Shown here piece after piece: positions 33,388 through 42,977 of a DNA stretch of 64,000 bases. Below the pieces are notes generated by a model. The model searched no databases and was not told the DNA's origin. It saw only the letters and a list, made by a program, of their open reading frames with translations. The position numbers were made by a program, and so were the translations under genes. How positions within the stretch are numbered: the stretch's first letter is position 1; each line of letters starts with the position of its first letter. The stretch comes from Pararhizobium qamdonense (GTDB lineage: Bacteria > Pseudomonadota > Alphaproteobacteria > Rhizobiales > Rhizobiaceae): contig NZ_CP119566.1 of assembly GCF_029277445.1 (NCBI RefSeq), forward strand, positions 3,412,001 through 3,476,000. Direction: 5' to 3'.

Positions 33388-34584
33388 GTGGGTGTATCCG
33401 TGGCGGACCGGTTTCGGGAGTTGGAAAGACCGCAGACAGGGCGGCTGAAGGACGTGGTCCTGATGGCGACCGTGACGGGTTTTGAAGGACTGCGTCATCC
33501 CCGCCGCACCGACCTCAAGCAATTTTCCGAATTGTTCGATCCGCTGTTTTCCGCCTCCAGCGACGAGGCCCGCCGCCAGGCTGCAGCCGCCCTCTCCCAA
33601 TGCCCGCATGTGCCGCCGTCGGTGGCGCTGCAGATCGGCAATGCGCCGATTTCCATTGCCGCGATCTTCCTCACCCGTTCAAGCTCGATCGACGATACGA
33701 CGCTGCTCAAGGTGATCCGCGCCCAGGGCCAGGCGCATGCCACCGCCATTGCCCGCCGCGACAATCTCTCCGTTCATGTGGTCGATGCCCTTGTCGAGCG
33801 CCGCCAGACAGCCACCGCCCCCGCTGTGACCGTCACGCCCCCGGCAGTGACGTCCAACGCCCCGGCAGCCGCCGTCGCCGCACCCGCAATGACGGCCGCG
33901 CCCACGCCGTCGCACCTGGCAAACGCTGCTTCCGCAGAAAAAGCCCCTGTGGCACAATCCACCATGGCACGCTCCGGTGACGTGCCGCTCGAGCGCCCGC
34001 CGCAGGCGCGTGCTGACGACATGACGACGGCAAAGCTGCTGCGCGAGGAAAAACTGCGCGGCGACCTGAAATCGCTCGCCCGCATCCCCCAGAAGGCCGC
34101 ACCGGCGATGCCGGTGATCGAGCCTTTGGACGTGCTGCACGAGGCCCTGCTCGTCCGGTTCGCCCGCTCCGGCGAGGCCAATCTGTTTGCCGCAAGTCTT
34201 GCAGCAGCGCTGCGCTCGAGCCCGGACCTCGGCGAGCGGATCGTGCTCGACATATCCGGCCAGCAGCTCGCCACCACCTTGATCGCGCTCGACATGCACG
34301 CCGATGACAGCCTGTTCGTGCTTTGCGCCTTCTATCCTGACTTGAGCGAGCGTCTTGGCGGGGCGACACGCGGCGAAGCGCTGCTTGCGTCGCTCACGGC
34401 CGAAACCTGCCGCATCCGCGTCCAGGCCTGGCTGCAGTCGGACCAGAAGGATGGAACCGCAGCCGGGCATCAGGCCTACCTGTCGCCGGACCGGGTCAAC
34501 GATCCGCGCCAGACGGCATCGCGCCCCGACGCAACCCGCACCGTTGCCGATCCCCAGTCGAAACGAAGTCTTCGCGGCCGCTGA
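33388..34584 (+). CDS. DUF2336 domain protein
   Basis: A 398-residue alphaproteobacterial DUF2336 protein. The N-terminal part carries FRELERPQTGRLKDVVLMAT and FEGLRHPRRTDLKQFSELFD, followed by HEAT-like helices (ARRQAAAALSQCPHVPPSVA). An Ala/Pro-rich linker (about 150-215) separates it from a second helical domain. Start codons are GTG at 33388 or 33400. Members of this family are thought to act as scaffolds; no reaction is known. Confidence 0.82.
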   Translation: MGVSVADRFRELERPQTGRLKDVVLMATVTGFEGLRHPRRTDLKQFSELFDPLFSASSDEARRQAAAALSQCPHVPPSVALQIGNAPISIAAIFLTRSSSIDDTTLLKVIRAQGQAHATAIARRDNLSVHVVDALVERRQTATAPAVTVTPPAVTSNAPAAAVAAPAMTAAPTPSHLANAASAEKAPVAQSTMARSGDVPLERPPQARADDMTTAKLLREEKLRGDLKSLARIPQKAAPAMPVIEPLDVLHEALLVRFARSGEANLFAASLAAALRSSPDLGERIVLDISGQQLATTLIALDMHADDSLFVLCAFYPDLSERLGGATRGEALLASLTAETCRIRVQAWLQSDQKDGTAAGHQAYLSPDRVNDPRQTASRPDATRTVADPQSKRSLRGR

Positions 34585-34609
34585 GCTTTGCGCCGTTCAG
34601 TCCGGTTTT

Positions 34610-34945
34610 TTACGCCGTCACGTCGAACAGATCGCCGCGCGCATCCACCTCGATCTCCACCACCCAGCAATCCGGATCGAACCGGATTTCGCGGGCAAGG
34701 GCCGCATCGACCGCTTCGGCTTCGGCATTCTCCAGCCGGATCTCGAACAGCCGGCCGGGAGCCGGCTCGTCGAAAAAACTCTGCGGTGCCGGCCCATAGA
34801 GCGTTTCGGTGCCAAGCCTGGACCGTTGCCGGATGAAGATCGCGCCCGCCTCGCCCGCTCCCTTGCGCAGGACGGCCGCATAGCTGCCCAGGCCAAAAAC
34901 CCGGCGAACGAGGGCGGAGACGAAGATTTCGGATTTCAGGCGCAT
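34610..34945 (-). CDS. DUF1491 family protein
   Basis: A 111-residue protein (start MRLKSEIFVSALVRRVFGLG). Family features: GAIFIRQRSRLGTETLYGPA and ENAEAEAVDAALAREIRFDP, ending in DCWVVEIEV. Small cytoplasmic protein of unknown role, conserved in alphaproteobacteria. It lies convergent to the DUF2336 gene, 25 bp apart. Confidence 0.85.
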   Translation of the reverse strand: MRLKSEIFVSALVRRVFGLGSYAAVLRKGAGEAGAIFIRQRSRLGTETLYGPAPQSFFDEPAPGRLFEIRLENAEAEAVDAALAREIRFDPDCWVVEIEVDARGDLFDVTA

Positions 34946-35044
34946 GCATGGCTGATACACCGGGCGGAGCGACGGCGCAAACCGCTGTCTCCGTCAAACG
35001 TTGCGCGGTGATCGTGCGGCGAACGCTATCGGGCGCGACAAAAA

Positions 35045-36034
35045 TCAGAGCGCGCCGATTTCCTTCATCTTCCGCAGCACCTTGTCGCTCGGCTGGCCGG
35101 TTTCGGGCAGGCGGTAATGCTTTTCGAAATGGCGGATGGCCGAGCGTGTCTGCTCGCCGGCCACGCCGTCGATCGAGACATCGGTATAGGCCAGGTTGCT
35201 CAGGCCCTTTTGAATGTTCATCACCAGCTCGCTGGAGGCGGGAATATCGGCCTTGGGGATATATTGCGGATCGATCTCTGCATTGCGGATCGCCGCCGCA
35301 ACAGGATCGAGGTCACCCTTGCCGGCCTTGACATTCTCGTAGGGCCGCTGCGCCGGCTTGGCCGTAGCAAGCGTTTTGGCGCGTGTCTGCTGCGTGCCGC
35401 CAGAAGCCAGCGCGGGGGCCTGCAGGGCGGCGAGCAGGCTATCGCTCGCGGCGCCCGTTTCGGCGCGGCCCGCCTGTTTTTCAAAGCGCAGGATGGCAGC
35501 CGAGGTTTTCGGGCCGGTCTTGCCGTCGGCCGGGCCGTCATAGAGGCCGCGCCGTGCCAGTTCCTTCTGGATGCCGGAGACGAGGGCTGCATCAGTGCCA
35601 TGGGCATCTTCCGGCGCGGACCGGATAACCTCAGACACAGTTTCCGTCTGCGTCTGCGTCTCCGGTTTGCGCTGTTCGATGCTGGCAGTCTCTTCGCCGG
35701 CCTCGTCCTCGCGCTGGATCACGAAGGTCGTCACCTTGCGCGGTGCAAGGCTATCGTCATCGGCCCCAAGCCTTGCCGATTGCGGATCGCCCGGCGGCAG
35801 GCGCGTACGCATGAGCGGCGACGGATGGACGCCGGGCTGGTACCACATGGCGTTGGCCGCAACGAAGCTGAAAGCGATGGCAAATGCCAGCGAGCCGCCA
35901 AAGGCGCGCGGATTGCGCGATGCCAGGCGGCCGGCGAAGGTGAGACCGCGCATCGCCAGCCGAAGGGTCGCAAGACCCGGGCGGCTTTGCGCCTTCTTTT
36001 TCTTCTCAGGCTGTTTTCGCTTGCGAGCCGTCAT
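35045..36034 (-). CDS. Peptidoglycan-binding protein with two PG_binding_1 domains
   Basis: A 329-residue membrane-anchored protein: basic N-terminus (TARKRKQPEKKKKAQSRP), membrane segment near 45-65, a low-complexity periplasmic linker, and two PG_binding_1 domains at about 150-190 (KELARRGLYDGPADGKTG) and 270-320 (QKGLSNLAYTDVSIDGVAGE). The start overlaps the 3' end of the upstream histidine kinase gene by about 29 bases, so the two are an operon. The link between an envelope protein and the kinase may reflect cell-wall or polarity control. Confidence 0.85.
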   Translation of the reverse strand: MTARKRKQPEKKKKAQSRPGLATLRLAMRGLTFAGRLASRNPRAFGGSLAFAIAFSFVAANAMWYQPGVHPSPLMRTRLPPGDPQSARLGADDDSLAPRKVTTFVIQREDEAGEETASIEQRKPETQTQTETVSEVIRSAPEDAHGTDAALVSGIQKELARRGLYDGPADGKTGPKTSAAILRFEKQAGRAETGAASDSLLAALQAPALASGGTQQTRAKTLATAKPAQRPYENVKAGKGDLDPVAAAIRNAEIDPQYIPKADIPASSELVMNIQKGLSNLAYTDVSIDGVAGEQTRSAIRHFEKHYRLPETGQPSDKVLRKMKEIGAL

Positions 36035-37610
36035 GACCTGCACCCCCGTTCACTCCATCGGCATCCCACCGGCTCGCTTCCGGATAGGTCTGGCCGTTCG
36101 TCTTGATCCGCGTACGCTCCTTCAGGCGCGGCGGAAACTCCACCATTGTCTGTTCCACAGGTTCCTGCTCGTCGATGCCGACAATGCCCGAGCCATCGAG
36201 CGCGATCGTCACGGTGATCACCGTGCCCTCGCCCGGACGGCTGCGGATGTCGAACTGCCCGCCATGCAGCGCCACCAGGCCCTTGACCAGCGACAGGCCA
36301 AGGCCGGTACCTTCATATTTGCGGGTATAGTCGTTCTGGATCTGCACGAAGGGCTGGCCGAGCGACGAGAGCTTGTTTTCGGCAATGCCGATGCCGGTAT
36401 CGCTGACGATCAGGCTGAGATTGCCGCCGTTGATTTCAGCGTCGATCGTCACCAGCCCGCCGCGATCGGTGAACTTGATGGCATTGCCGACCAGGTTGAT
36501 GAGGATCTGCTGGATGGCGCGCTGATCGGCATTGACCTCGCCGACGCTGCGCATGATCCGGCTGGTGAGCTGGACGCCCTTTTCACGCGCCTGCAGGCCA
36601 AGCATGGCTTCGCAGGCATTGACGACATCGGCGACCCGGAACGGTTCGGGGATCAGCTCGTAGCGCCCGGCCTCGATCTTGCTCATGTCGAGCATGGTGT
36701 TGACCACCGACAGGAGATGGGCGCCCGACTGGTTGATCAGCGATACATATTCGCGCTGCCGGTCGTTTTCGAGCTTGCCGAAATATTCGCCCGATAGAAT
36801 GTCGGAAAAGCCGAGAATGGCATTGAGCGGCGTGCGCAATTCATGGCTGACAGCGGCCAGAAACCGCGTCTTGGCATCATTGGCGGTCTCGGCCAGCCCG
36901 GTCTTGTGGATGGCCTCGGCGCGCAGCCTGGCCTCTTCGGAGACGTCGCGCGACTGCACGAGAATGGCAAATTCGCCATCGACCTCGCCCAGCGCCGTCA
37001 TTTCGCAGCGCATGTGGACGAACTGCTCGCCGCCGGTAAAGACATTGGGATGTTCCAGCCGGATATCGATGGTCGCCTGGCGATTGCCCTGGCGCAGCGC
37101 ATCGATGGCCTGCATGAAGAGGATGCGGTCGGACACATGGATCTGCTCGATGAAACCGCGGCCGCCGGGATTGCGCATCCAGGCAAGATAGGTTTCGGCG
37201 TCGCGGCCATGAACCGATGTGACCGAGCCGCGGATATCGTGGATCGTCACCAGGCCTGCAAAACAATCATAATGGCGGGCGCCGTCATCAACCGGCAGAT
37301 TCCGGCTTGCCGCCACGGCACGCACCAGCGTCCGGTTGCGCTGATAGGCAATGCCGCCGACGGCAGCGATAAGGGCTGCAGCGCCGACCAGGGCGGCACC
37401 GACCGGCAGCGCCAGCGATACCGGCAGGGCAACGGAGAGTGCGAGCGGAACTGTGGGAAAGGCAACCAGGGCCGTGGCGGCGACCGCCCGGATCACGGCG
37501 AACTCGCGGCTTGCCTCCGGCTCTCCCGCCAGCTGGCGGGGCAGCCAAAGGCGCGCGGCGTCGTCAATGCGCGACGCCATCCTGCCAGCCATGTTACGCA
37601 ATACTCTCAA
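36006..37610 (-). CDS. PAS-containing sensor histidine kinase (DivJ/PleC-like)
   Basis: A 534-residue kinase. Two membrane segments (about 38-80) are followed by a PAS-like region (about 110-225) and the HisKA domain with the phosphoacceptor His in AAVSHELRTPLNAILGFSDI. HATPase boxes are QQILINLVGNAIKFT (N), VSDTGIGI (G1) and YEGTGLGLSLVKG (G2). The HisKA sequence resembles the DivJ/PleC/PdhS family, which controls DivK in the rhizobial cell cycle; exact orthology cannot be fixed by eye. No receiver domain is fused. Confidence 0.85.
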   Translation of the reverse strand: MRVLRNMAGRMASRIDDAARLWLPRQLAGEPEASREFAVIRAVAATALVAFPTVPLALSVALPVSLALPVGAALVGAAALIAAVGGIAYQRNRTLVRAVAASRNLPVDDGARHYDCFAGLVTIHDIRGSVTSVHGRDAETYLAWMRNPGGRGFIEQIHVSDRILFMQAIDALRQGNRQATIDIRLEHPNVFTGGEQFVHMRCEMTALGEVDGEFAILVQSRDVSEEARLRAEAIHKTGLAETANDAKTRFLAAVSHELRTPLNAILGFSDILSGEYFGKLENDRQREYVSLINQSGAHLLSVVNTMLDMSKIEAGRYELIPEPFRVADVVNACEAMLGLQAREKGVQLTSRIMRSVGEVNADQRAIQQILINLVGNAIKFTDRGGLVTIDAEINGGNLSLIVSDTGIGIAENKLSSLGQPFVQIQNDYTRKYEGTGLGLSLVKGLVALHGGQFDIRSRPGEGTVITVTIALDGSGIVGIDEQEPVEQTMVEFPPRLKERTRIKTNGQTYPEASRWDADGVNGGAGHDGSQAKTA

Positions 37611-38162
37611 CGTCTAACCCTGTACGCTCGTTCTTTTCCGGATCCCGTCATGGTTCCGTCCTTTTATAAGCAATTTTTCATATTCGACCTGAAACGGGCC
37701 TTTCGAATAATCGCTTTGCACATCCGAATTTCGCACTGGCGGCTTAATGAAAGGATAAATGAAACAGCGACAAATCCCGCGAAAGGCCCCCAAAGTCCCA
37801 TTCCGGTACAAATCGCCGGGGCTTTGTCTTTTGTGGTTAATGGGGTGTAAGCGCCGGATTTTAGCTGGTTTTCGGCTTTGCATTAACCTGTGTGGCAGCG
37901 CGATGCGGCGCCGGATCCCGCGTTTGAAGCCTTGACAGGGCAAGCTTCGCCTTGAACCTTAACAGCGACCGTTAAAATGCGTGATAAATGCCATTCAAAA
38001 GCCGATAATTCCAATTTTAAGAAAAGACGGTGCAAATGCCAGCGGTTTTGGCAAAGGCATATTCCGAATCCCTGCCTAAGGTGTGATGACAAGGCGCCAA
38101 GGGAGCGAACCCGGCAGAGACCGGACGCAAGGTGAGTGCCTTACCAAAGGATGGGCAAGACA
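37611..38162. other. Intergenic region between divergent genes, no gene seen
   Basis: About 550 bp between the histidine kinase and the DUF5330 gene. It is AT-richer and contains TTAA-containing words (for example GGTTAATGGGG and GCATTAACC), but no site I would defend. Confidence 0.45.
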
Positions 38163-38612
38163 ATGTGGTTTCTGATCAAAGGAACATTCTGGTTTTCGCT
38201 GGTGCTGGTGCTCCTGCCGTTTCTCGATCCGGCCAGCACCTCGACACTTGAACGCGGACCGAAAGTCGATGTCGGCGACACGGTGTCGGCTGCCACCGAA
38301 GCCTTCGGTTATATCAGCGCCATCTGCGTGGAAAAACCCGATGTCTGCGTCAAGGGCACCGAGACATTCGTGGCGCTCGGCCACCGGGCCCGCGAGGGCG
38401 CCAAGATCGCCTATCAGTTCCTCGACCAGCAATTTGCCGAACCGAGCGACGCCGTCACGACCGGCACGGTGACGGCCGCCGCCCAGCCTATAACGGACGC
38501 CCCTGCCGATCTCGCCGCCACCGAACAGGCCGCTGCCCAGCCCGAACCACTCTTCAACCGGATCCCGGTACCGGAAAAGCGCATCGACCCGAAGGCCTCC
38601 GTGGTTCAATAA
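38163..38612 (+). CDS. DUF5330 family protein
   Basis: A 149-residue protein (start MWFLIKGTFWFSLVLVLLPF). The N-terminal hydrophobic segment is a signal anchor. The conserved DUF5330 core is AATEAFGYISAICVEKPDVC followed by VKGTETFVALGHRAREGAK. Small envelope protein of Rhizobiales; function unknown. The C-terminal third is alanine-rich and variable. Confidence 0.82.
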   Translation: MWFLIKGTFWFSLVLVLLPFLDPASTSTLERGPKVDVGDTVSAATEAFGYISAICVEKPDVCVKGTETFVALGHRAREGAKIAYQFLDQQFAEPSDAVTTGTVTAAAQPITDAPADLAATEQAAAQPEPLFNRIPVPEKRIDPKASVVQ

Positions 38613-38749
38613 CGCGCACTGGCTTGCCGCTGCGGCTCTCAATACCTGTCCAAACTGCCGATTTGACCGCAGCCGCGAGGAACGCCCGTCCCTTAAGGCT
38701 CTTGTTTTTTGCAGTTCTCATTTTGCCGCCCATCCCCTATATGAACGGC

Positions 38750-39196
38750 ATGAACCAGTTGCACACATCGCCGATCACCCCGCTTGCCGAAATCATCGAC
38801 AATTGCGCCTATCTGGATGATTGGCAGGACCGGATGAGCTATGTCATCGAGCTCGGGCGCAAGCTGCCGGAGATGCCGGAAGACAAGCGCACGGCGGAAA
38901 ACAAGGTGCAGGGCTGCGCAAGCCAGGTCTGGCTGGTCACCCATGCGAGCCCGGCGGCGGCCGACCCGATCCTTACCTTCGAGGGCGAATCGGACGCGCA
39001 TATCGTGCGCGGCCTCGTCGCCATCGTGCTGTCGATCTTTTCCGGGCAGCACGCCTCCGATATCATCAAGACCGATGCGATCGACCTGTTTGGCCGCATG
39101 GGGCTGATCGAGTACCTGACGGCGCAGCGCGCCAACGGGCTGCGCTCGATGATCAAGCGGATCAAGGACGAGGCGGCCCAGCAGCTGGCTTCGTGA
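38750..39196 (+). CDS. sufE: Cysteine desulfuration protein SufE
   Basis: A 148-residue SufE (start MNQLHTSPITPL; another ATG lies three codons upstream). The active Cys is in NKVQGCASQVWLV; other SufE motifs are LDDWQDRMSYVIELGRKLP and IVRGLVAIVLSIFSG. SufE accepts sulfur from the SufS cysteine desulfurase for Fe-S cluster assembly. It is not next to other suf genes here. The 3' end overlaps the convergent DUF6456 gene by 35 bases. Confidence 0.93.
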   Translation: MNQLHTSPITPLAEIIDNCAYLDDWQDRMSYVIELGRKLPEMPEDKRTAENKVQGCASQVWLVTHASPAAADPILTFEGESDAHIVRGLVAIVLSIFSGQHASDIIKTDAIDLFGRMGLIEYLTAQRANGLRSMIKRIKDEAAQQLAS

Positions 39197-40040
39197 TCCC
39201 GGCATCCGCTGCCTGCGGCCGAAAACCTTCATCGCCCCAGACGTGACTGCGCCTTGTATCCTTGCGGGGCGGCGCATAGTGGCGCGACAGCGCCATGAGT
39301 GCCGTGCGCAGCATCAGCTTGGCCGAGCGTGCCGGCCATTGCCGCTCGCGTTCGACGAGTTCAAGCCCTTTTTGAAAACAGCAGACATCGAGCGCCACAC
39401 CGCAGAGTTCCGGCCCGATCGCCTCCATGGCCTTGCCGACGCGAAAGCGGGCGGACATGGCGCTATCACTGATCTCTGCCGCGCCGCCTGCCCCTCCCTT
39501 GGTCTTTGACGACAGAAGCGGCTCGTAGGCCATGGTCAGCCGTGGCTGCAGATGCGCGCGGGTAAAATCCGCATGCAATCTTTCGCCGGCGGCGATCGCC
39601 TCGGGCGGCAGGAAGGCCTTGCCGGATTTCTCCTTCAGGCGGGCGCAGGCGCCGAGCGGCGATTCCAGCTCATTGACCCGCACCGCCTGGCGGACACCCT
39701 CCACCGCAACGGTCTGCGTTTTCATCGCACGGTGCTGCTCCTGGAATGCCTCCGGCGAACCTAAAAGAGCGCGGCGCAGGAACGGCAGCGCCTCACGCGT
39801 TGCCCGCACCGTATCCGCCTCGAGCAGCACCAGCCCCAGCGACCGGGCCTGATCGAGCGTCGCCTGCAACATCGCGCGCGCCGGCTTGCCGGCCGGCCCG
39901 CCATCGCCGTCGAGCATGAGCGCCCCCGAAGCGTCTGCCTGTCTTAGCCGGAGCGGTGAGCGGGCAGCGGCAACCGTGCGGACGAAGCGGAGAAGCTCTT
40001 TTTGCAGCAGGGGTCCACCTTTTCCATCTGGTTCACGCAT
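39162..40040 (-). CDS. DUF6456 domain protein
   Basis: A 292-residue protein (start MREPDGKGGPLLQKELLRFV). The C-terminal part contains the DUF6456 signature (RFRVGKAMEAIGPELCGVAL, DVCCFQKGLELVERERQWP). The N-terminal part is a helical DNA-binding-like region. It overlaps the start of the preceding DnaA-domain gene's stop by 8 bases, so the pair is translationally coupled. The two genes together may form a replication or transcription regulator specific to Rhizobiales. Confidence 0.75.
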   Translation of the reverse strand: MREPDGKGGPLLQKELLRFVRTVAAARSPLRLRQADASGALMLDGDGGPAGKPARAMLQATLDQARSLGLVLLEADTVRATREALPFLRRALLGSPEAFQEQHRAMKTQTVAVEGVRQAVRVNELESPLGACARLKEKSGKAFLPPEAIAAGERLHADFTRAHLQPRLTMAYEPLLSSKTKGGAGGAAEISDSAMSARFRVGKAMEAIGPELCGVALDVCCFQKGLELVERERQWPARSAKLMLRTALMALSRHYAPPRKDTRRSHVWGDEGFRPQAADAGITKPAAGPPRP

Positions 40041-40497
40041 GGTCGCGGCCTCCCGGTGCACCGAAGAAGCAGGTGACGACGCGCTCCAGCGCGGCGATGA
40101 AGTCATCGAAGGCCTGATCGTCGCGCCGGTCCTCGACGACATTGCAGGCGTGGCTGACGGTGGTGCGGTCGCGCCCGAAGGAATAGCCGATATCGGTCAG
40201 CGAAATCTGCAGGATGACATGGCAGACATACATGGAAATCTGGCGGACATGGCAGCTGGTGCGGCGCCGGTCGCGCCGCAGAGGCACGCGCTCACCGACC
40301 AGCATCACCATCTCCGCCGTCACCTGGCGCACCAGGCGGCACCGGTGATGGGCGGCCACCGACAGAACCGGCCCCCACGGATCCTCCAGCGATCCGGTGC
40401 CCCAAGGCACAATGGCGGGATTGACCACCCGGGCGCGTGGCGCGGGCAAGGACTGTTGACGGGACAGGGATCGATGGAGAATATTGATAATGTGCAT
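40033..40497 (-). CDS. Stand-alone DnaA domain IV-like DNA-binding protein
   Basis: A 154-residue protein. Its C-terminal half resembles the DNA-binding domain of DnaA: helix-turn-helix with SLTDIGYSFGRDRTTVSHAC, the DnaA box-recognition signature (G-R-D-H-S/T-T-V). There is no AAA+ ATPase domain. The N-terminal 60 residues are basic and proline-rich. Such proteins occur next to DUF6456 genes in Rhizobiales; they could compete for DnaA boxes. The preceding 229 bp are AT-rich. Confidence 0.78.
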   Translation of the reverse strand: MHIINILHRSLSRQQSLPAPRARVVNPAIVPWGTGSLEDPWGPVLSVAAHHRCRLVRQVTAEMVMLVGERVPLRRDRRRTSCHVRQISMYVCHVILQISLTDIGYSFGRDRTTVSHACNVVEDRRDDQAFDDFIAALERVVTCFFGAPGGRDHA

Positions 40498-40666
40498 GGC
40501 TCACTCCTTTAATAGGAATTAATTCATACACCCTAGTGTGATTGCGGGGATAAAGAAAAGCACCTTGCCACAACCTCTCGTTGATTTTCCAACGGTTTTA
40601 AGGCTTTTCCTCAAAAATTATAGGTATATTTTCCTCGTTGCCATTTCTTCAGGATGGCGATCACGC

Positions 40667-40700
40667 AAAAAAACCGGCCTGTGTGAGACAGACCGGCTTT
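40667..40700 (-). terminator. Rho-independent terminator of the mucR gene
   Basis: On the minus strand GCCGGTCTG and CAGGCCGGT (one G-U pair) form a stem over a 7-base loop, followed by seven T. It lies 27 bases after the mucR stop. Confidence 0.85.
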
Positions 40701-40726
40701 CCTGATAGGCAATATCGGAGCGGCGC

Positions 40727-41158
40727 TTACTTGGCGCGGCGCTTGCGGCGCTGGCCGAGGCCCATTTCCTTGGCGAGCCTTGAGCGGGCTTCCGCATAGG
40801 CCGGCGCGACCATCGGGTAGTCGGCAGGCAGATCCCACTTCTCGCGATATTCTTCCGGTGCCAGGCTGTGATGCGTCATCAGGTGGCGCTTCAGCGATTT
40901 GAACGTGCCGCCGCATTCCAAACAGGTGATCTGATCGTCCTGGACCGACTTGCGGACCGAAACGGCAGGCTTCGGCTTTTCGACGACAACGGCGACAGGA
41001 ACCGGGCTGCTGGTGTTGTTCAGCGCGGCATGCACGTCACCGATCAGCGTCGACAGTTCAGCGACCGGTACGACATGATTGCTGACATAGGCAGCGACAA
41101 TCTCTGCGGTCAGTTCAACCAAGAGGTCGTGGCCCGAGCCAAGCGGTAAATCCGTCAT
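40727..41158 (-). CDS. mucR: MucR/Ros family zinc-finger regulator
   Basis: A 143-residue transcription factor of the MucR/Ros family. The zinc finger is [19 protein letters not shown], and the C-terminal half has the family motif [20 protein letters not shown] followed by a basic tail (GQRRKRRAK). MucR/Ros proteins bind AT-rich, low-sequence-specificity sites and repress exopolysaccharide, motility and virulence genes, and usually their own promoter. The 600-bp AT-rich upstream region would suit autoregulation. A terminator follows. Confidence 0.92.
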   Translation of the reverse strand: MTDLPLGSGHDLLVELTAEIVAAYVSNHVVPVAELSTLIGDVHAALNNTSSPVPVAVVVEKPKPAVSVRKSVQDDQITCLECGGTFKSLKRHLMTHHSLAPEEYREKWDLPADYPMVAPAYAEARSRLAKEMGLGQRRKRRAK

Positions 41159-41764
41159 TTTTTCTTTCTCCTATCGGAATCACTTCAAAACGTGCCCGCG
41201 ACGGGTTTATCGCGAACACAGCTAAACCATTTGAGAAAGTGTCCGAATACACGGATGTCCGGCGGCCCAGATGCTTTTTGCTTCTGACAGCCACAGAAAA
41301 CCACGGGAACCGCATAATACTCCTAAATTCCGGGGATTGGAATCCATTACCAAAACGCAGGGACAACCCTGCGCCTCAAAGCAACGATCAATAGTCACAA
41401 CCCATGCTGGAATTTCACAATGAAGTAATACGGAAATGGACACTTTGCCTTTACTCGATTAACATCAACCGGGCAAAAGTCCAATCATAATTTGTGCGAG
41501 ATTTAGCCTATTGATCTTTAGGGGCAGCGCATATCGCCGCACAACCGGAAACATTACGATACATCTTGCGCAAGAGGCTACGCGCACTGGCAAGTAATGG
41601 CAATTTTACTTGGCATTCATCATACTGTCGCCAGCAATACCAAGACCTGCGCGCCAGATTTTGTAGCTGAAACCCCGCGCAGACATATGATCAAGAATCA
41701 TGTGGAGGCATGCATCGCGGCAGAATGCGTTCGATTAAAGGCACGCGGCAATCAAACAAACGGA
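41159..41764. other. Long AT-rich intergenic region, no gene seen
   Basis: About 600 bp between mucR and the Mrp operon terminus. Short frames exist (for example 41222-41443, minus) but none has a plausible ribosome site or protein-like composition. It probably holds the mucR promoter and operator. Confidence 0.5.
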
Positions 41765-42127
41765 TCACTGCCTGCGGGCGGCGGGCGGCGATTGCGGCAT
41801 CTGGTCAGTCACGGACAGATTGGTGAGCCGATATCCCGCCTGATGGGCGGCCTTGGCCAGAAGATGGGCCGAGAGCGGCGCCGTGAGCACGAAAAACGCA
41901 AATCCGGCCAGGGCGCGCAACAAAATAGCGATATCCATCGCATGGATGCCTGCCGCCAGAAGCAGCAGGCCGGAGCCGATCGTGCCGGCCTTGGAGGCGG
42001 CGTGCATGCGGGTATAGAGATCGGGAAAGCGCAGCACGCCCAGCGCCGCCAGCACGCTGAACAGCGACCCGATGACGAGGAGCGCACTGACGGCAAGCGC
42101 CGTCACCATATCAAGTTCGCCTGCCAT
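41765..42127 (-). CDS. mnhG: Mrp/Pha antiporter subunit G
   Basis: A 120-residue membrane protein with three hydrophobic segments (about 9-30, 40-65 and 66-88) and the MrpG motif [20 protein letters not shown]. It is the last of seven overlapping genes encoding a multi-subunit Na+(K+)/H+ antiporter. Its ATG overlaps the subunit F stop by one base. Confidence 0.9.
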   Translation of the reverse strand: MAGELDMVTALAVSALLVIGSLFSVLAALGVLRFPDLYTRMHAASKAGTIGSGLLLLAAGIHAMDIAILLRALAGFAFFVLTAPLSAHLLAKAAHQAGYRLTNLSVTDQMPQSPPAARRQ

Positions 42128-42504
42128 TACCGGGCTCCCTTCTGTTTGCGCCGCGCCGGCTTGCCACGCCTTGCCTTTTTCTGCGCTCCCGGCGGCACTG
42201 CGGCGGCACGATTGTTTCTTTCTGACGACAGTCCCCGTGCCAAAATGAAACGGGCAAAGGCGACGGTGGCGAGGAAGCCGACGAGGCTGAGCGCAATGGC
42301 GATATCGATATAGAGCGTGAAGCCGCTCTTGATGGCAAGGACCGCGATGAGGCCGATGGCGATTGCCACCAGCATGTCGAGACCCAGCACCCGGTCAGGC
42401 AAGGCCGGGCCGCGCACGATCTGAACCACGGTCAGCAACAGCCCGAGCGACAGGGCGACGAGCGCGAATGACGTGGAATAGGACAGGATGGCGGCAGCAC
42501 TCAT
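42127..42504 (-). CDS. mnhF: Mrp/Pha antiporter subunit F
   Basis: A 125-residue protein with three membrane segments and the motif [20 protein letters not shown] of MrpF. The C-terminus has an unusually long basic tail ([19 protein letters not shown]) beyond the usual 90-100 residues. It overlaps subunit E by 4 bases. Confidence 0.9.
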   Translation of the reverse strand: MSAAAILSYSTSFALVALSLGLLLTVVQIVRGPALPDRVLGLDMLVAIAIGLIAVLAIKSGFTLYIDIAIALSLVGFLATVAFARFILARGLSSERNNRAAAVPPGAQKKARRGKPARRKQKGAR

Positions 42505-42977
42505 AGCGGAAACGCCTCCCGGATGCGGCGTTCAAAGCCGCTGGAAATCGCCCGTTTCTCGGCGGCCGGATCATGGCAATCCAGCGCATGGACATAGAGC
42601 GTCTTGCGGTCAGCGGATACATCGACCGACAGCGTGCCCGGCGTCAGCGTGATCAGGTTGGCCAGAAGCGTGATTTCGAAATCGCGCGTCAGGGACAGCG
42701 GGAACGCAAAGATGCCCGGCCGCAACCGCATATTGGGCCGCATCACCAGGATCGCCACCTTGATCGCCGACAGCGACAATTCCTTGAAGAACAGGCCTAT
42801 CAGCAGCAGAAGCTTGACCGGCCGCACGGCGTGACGGACGGCAGACACCTGTTCGCGCACCAGCCACAGCGACAGCGCCCCGGCGGCAAATCCCAAGACG
42901 AGATTGGGCAGGCTGAAACTGCCGGAGACGGCAGCCCAGATGAGCGTCAGCACCAGATTGACGGCAAGCACGATCAT
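42501..42977 (-). CDS. mnhE: Mrp/Pha antiporter subunit E
   Basis: A 158-residue protein (start [20 protein letters not shown]). MrpE motifs: [20 protein letters not shown] and [10 protein letters not shown]. It has two N-terminal membrane segments. The start overlaps the subunit D stop by 4 bases; a far longer frame upstream is the wrong-frame shadow of subunit D. Confidence 0.9.
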   Translation of the reverse strand: MIVLAVNLVLTLIWAAVSGSFSLPNLVLGFAAGALSLWLVREQVSAVRHAVRPVKLLLLIGLFFKELSLSAIKVAILVMRPNMRLRPGIFAFPLSLTRDFEITLLANLITLTPGTLSVDVSADRKTLYVHALDCHDPAAEKRAISSGFERRIREAFPL

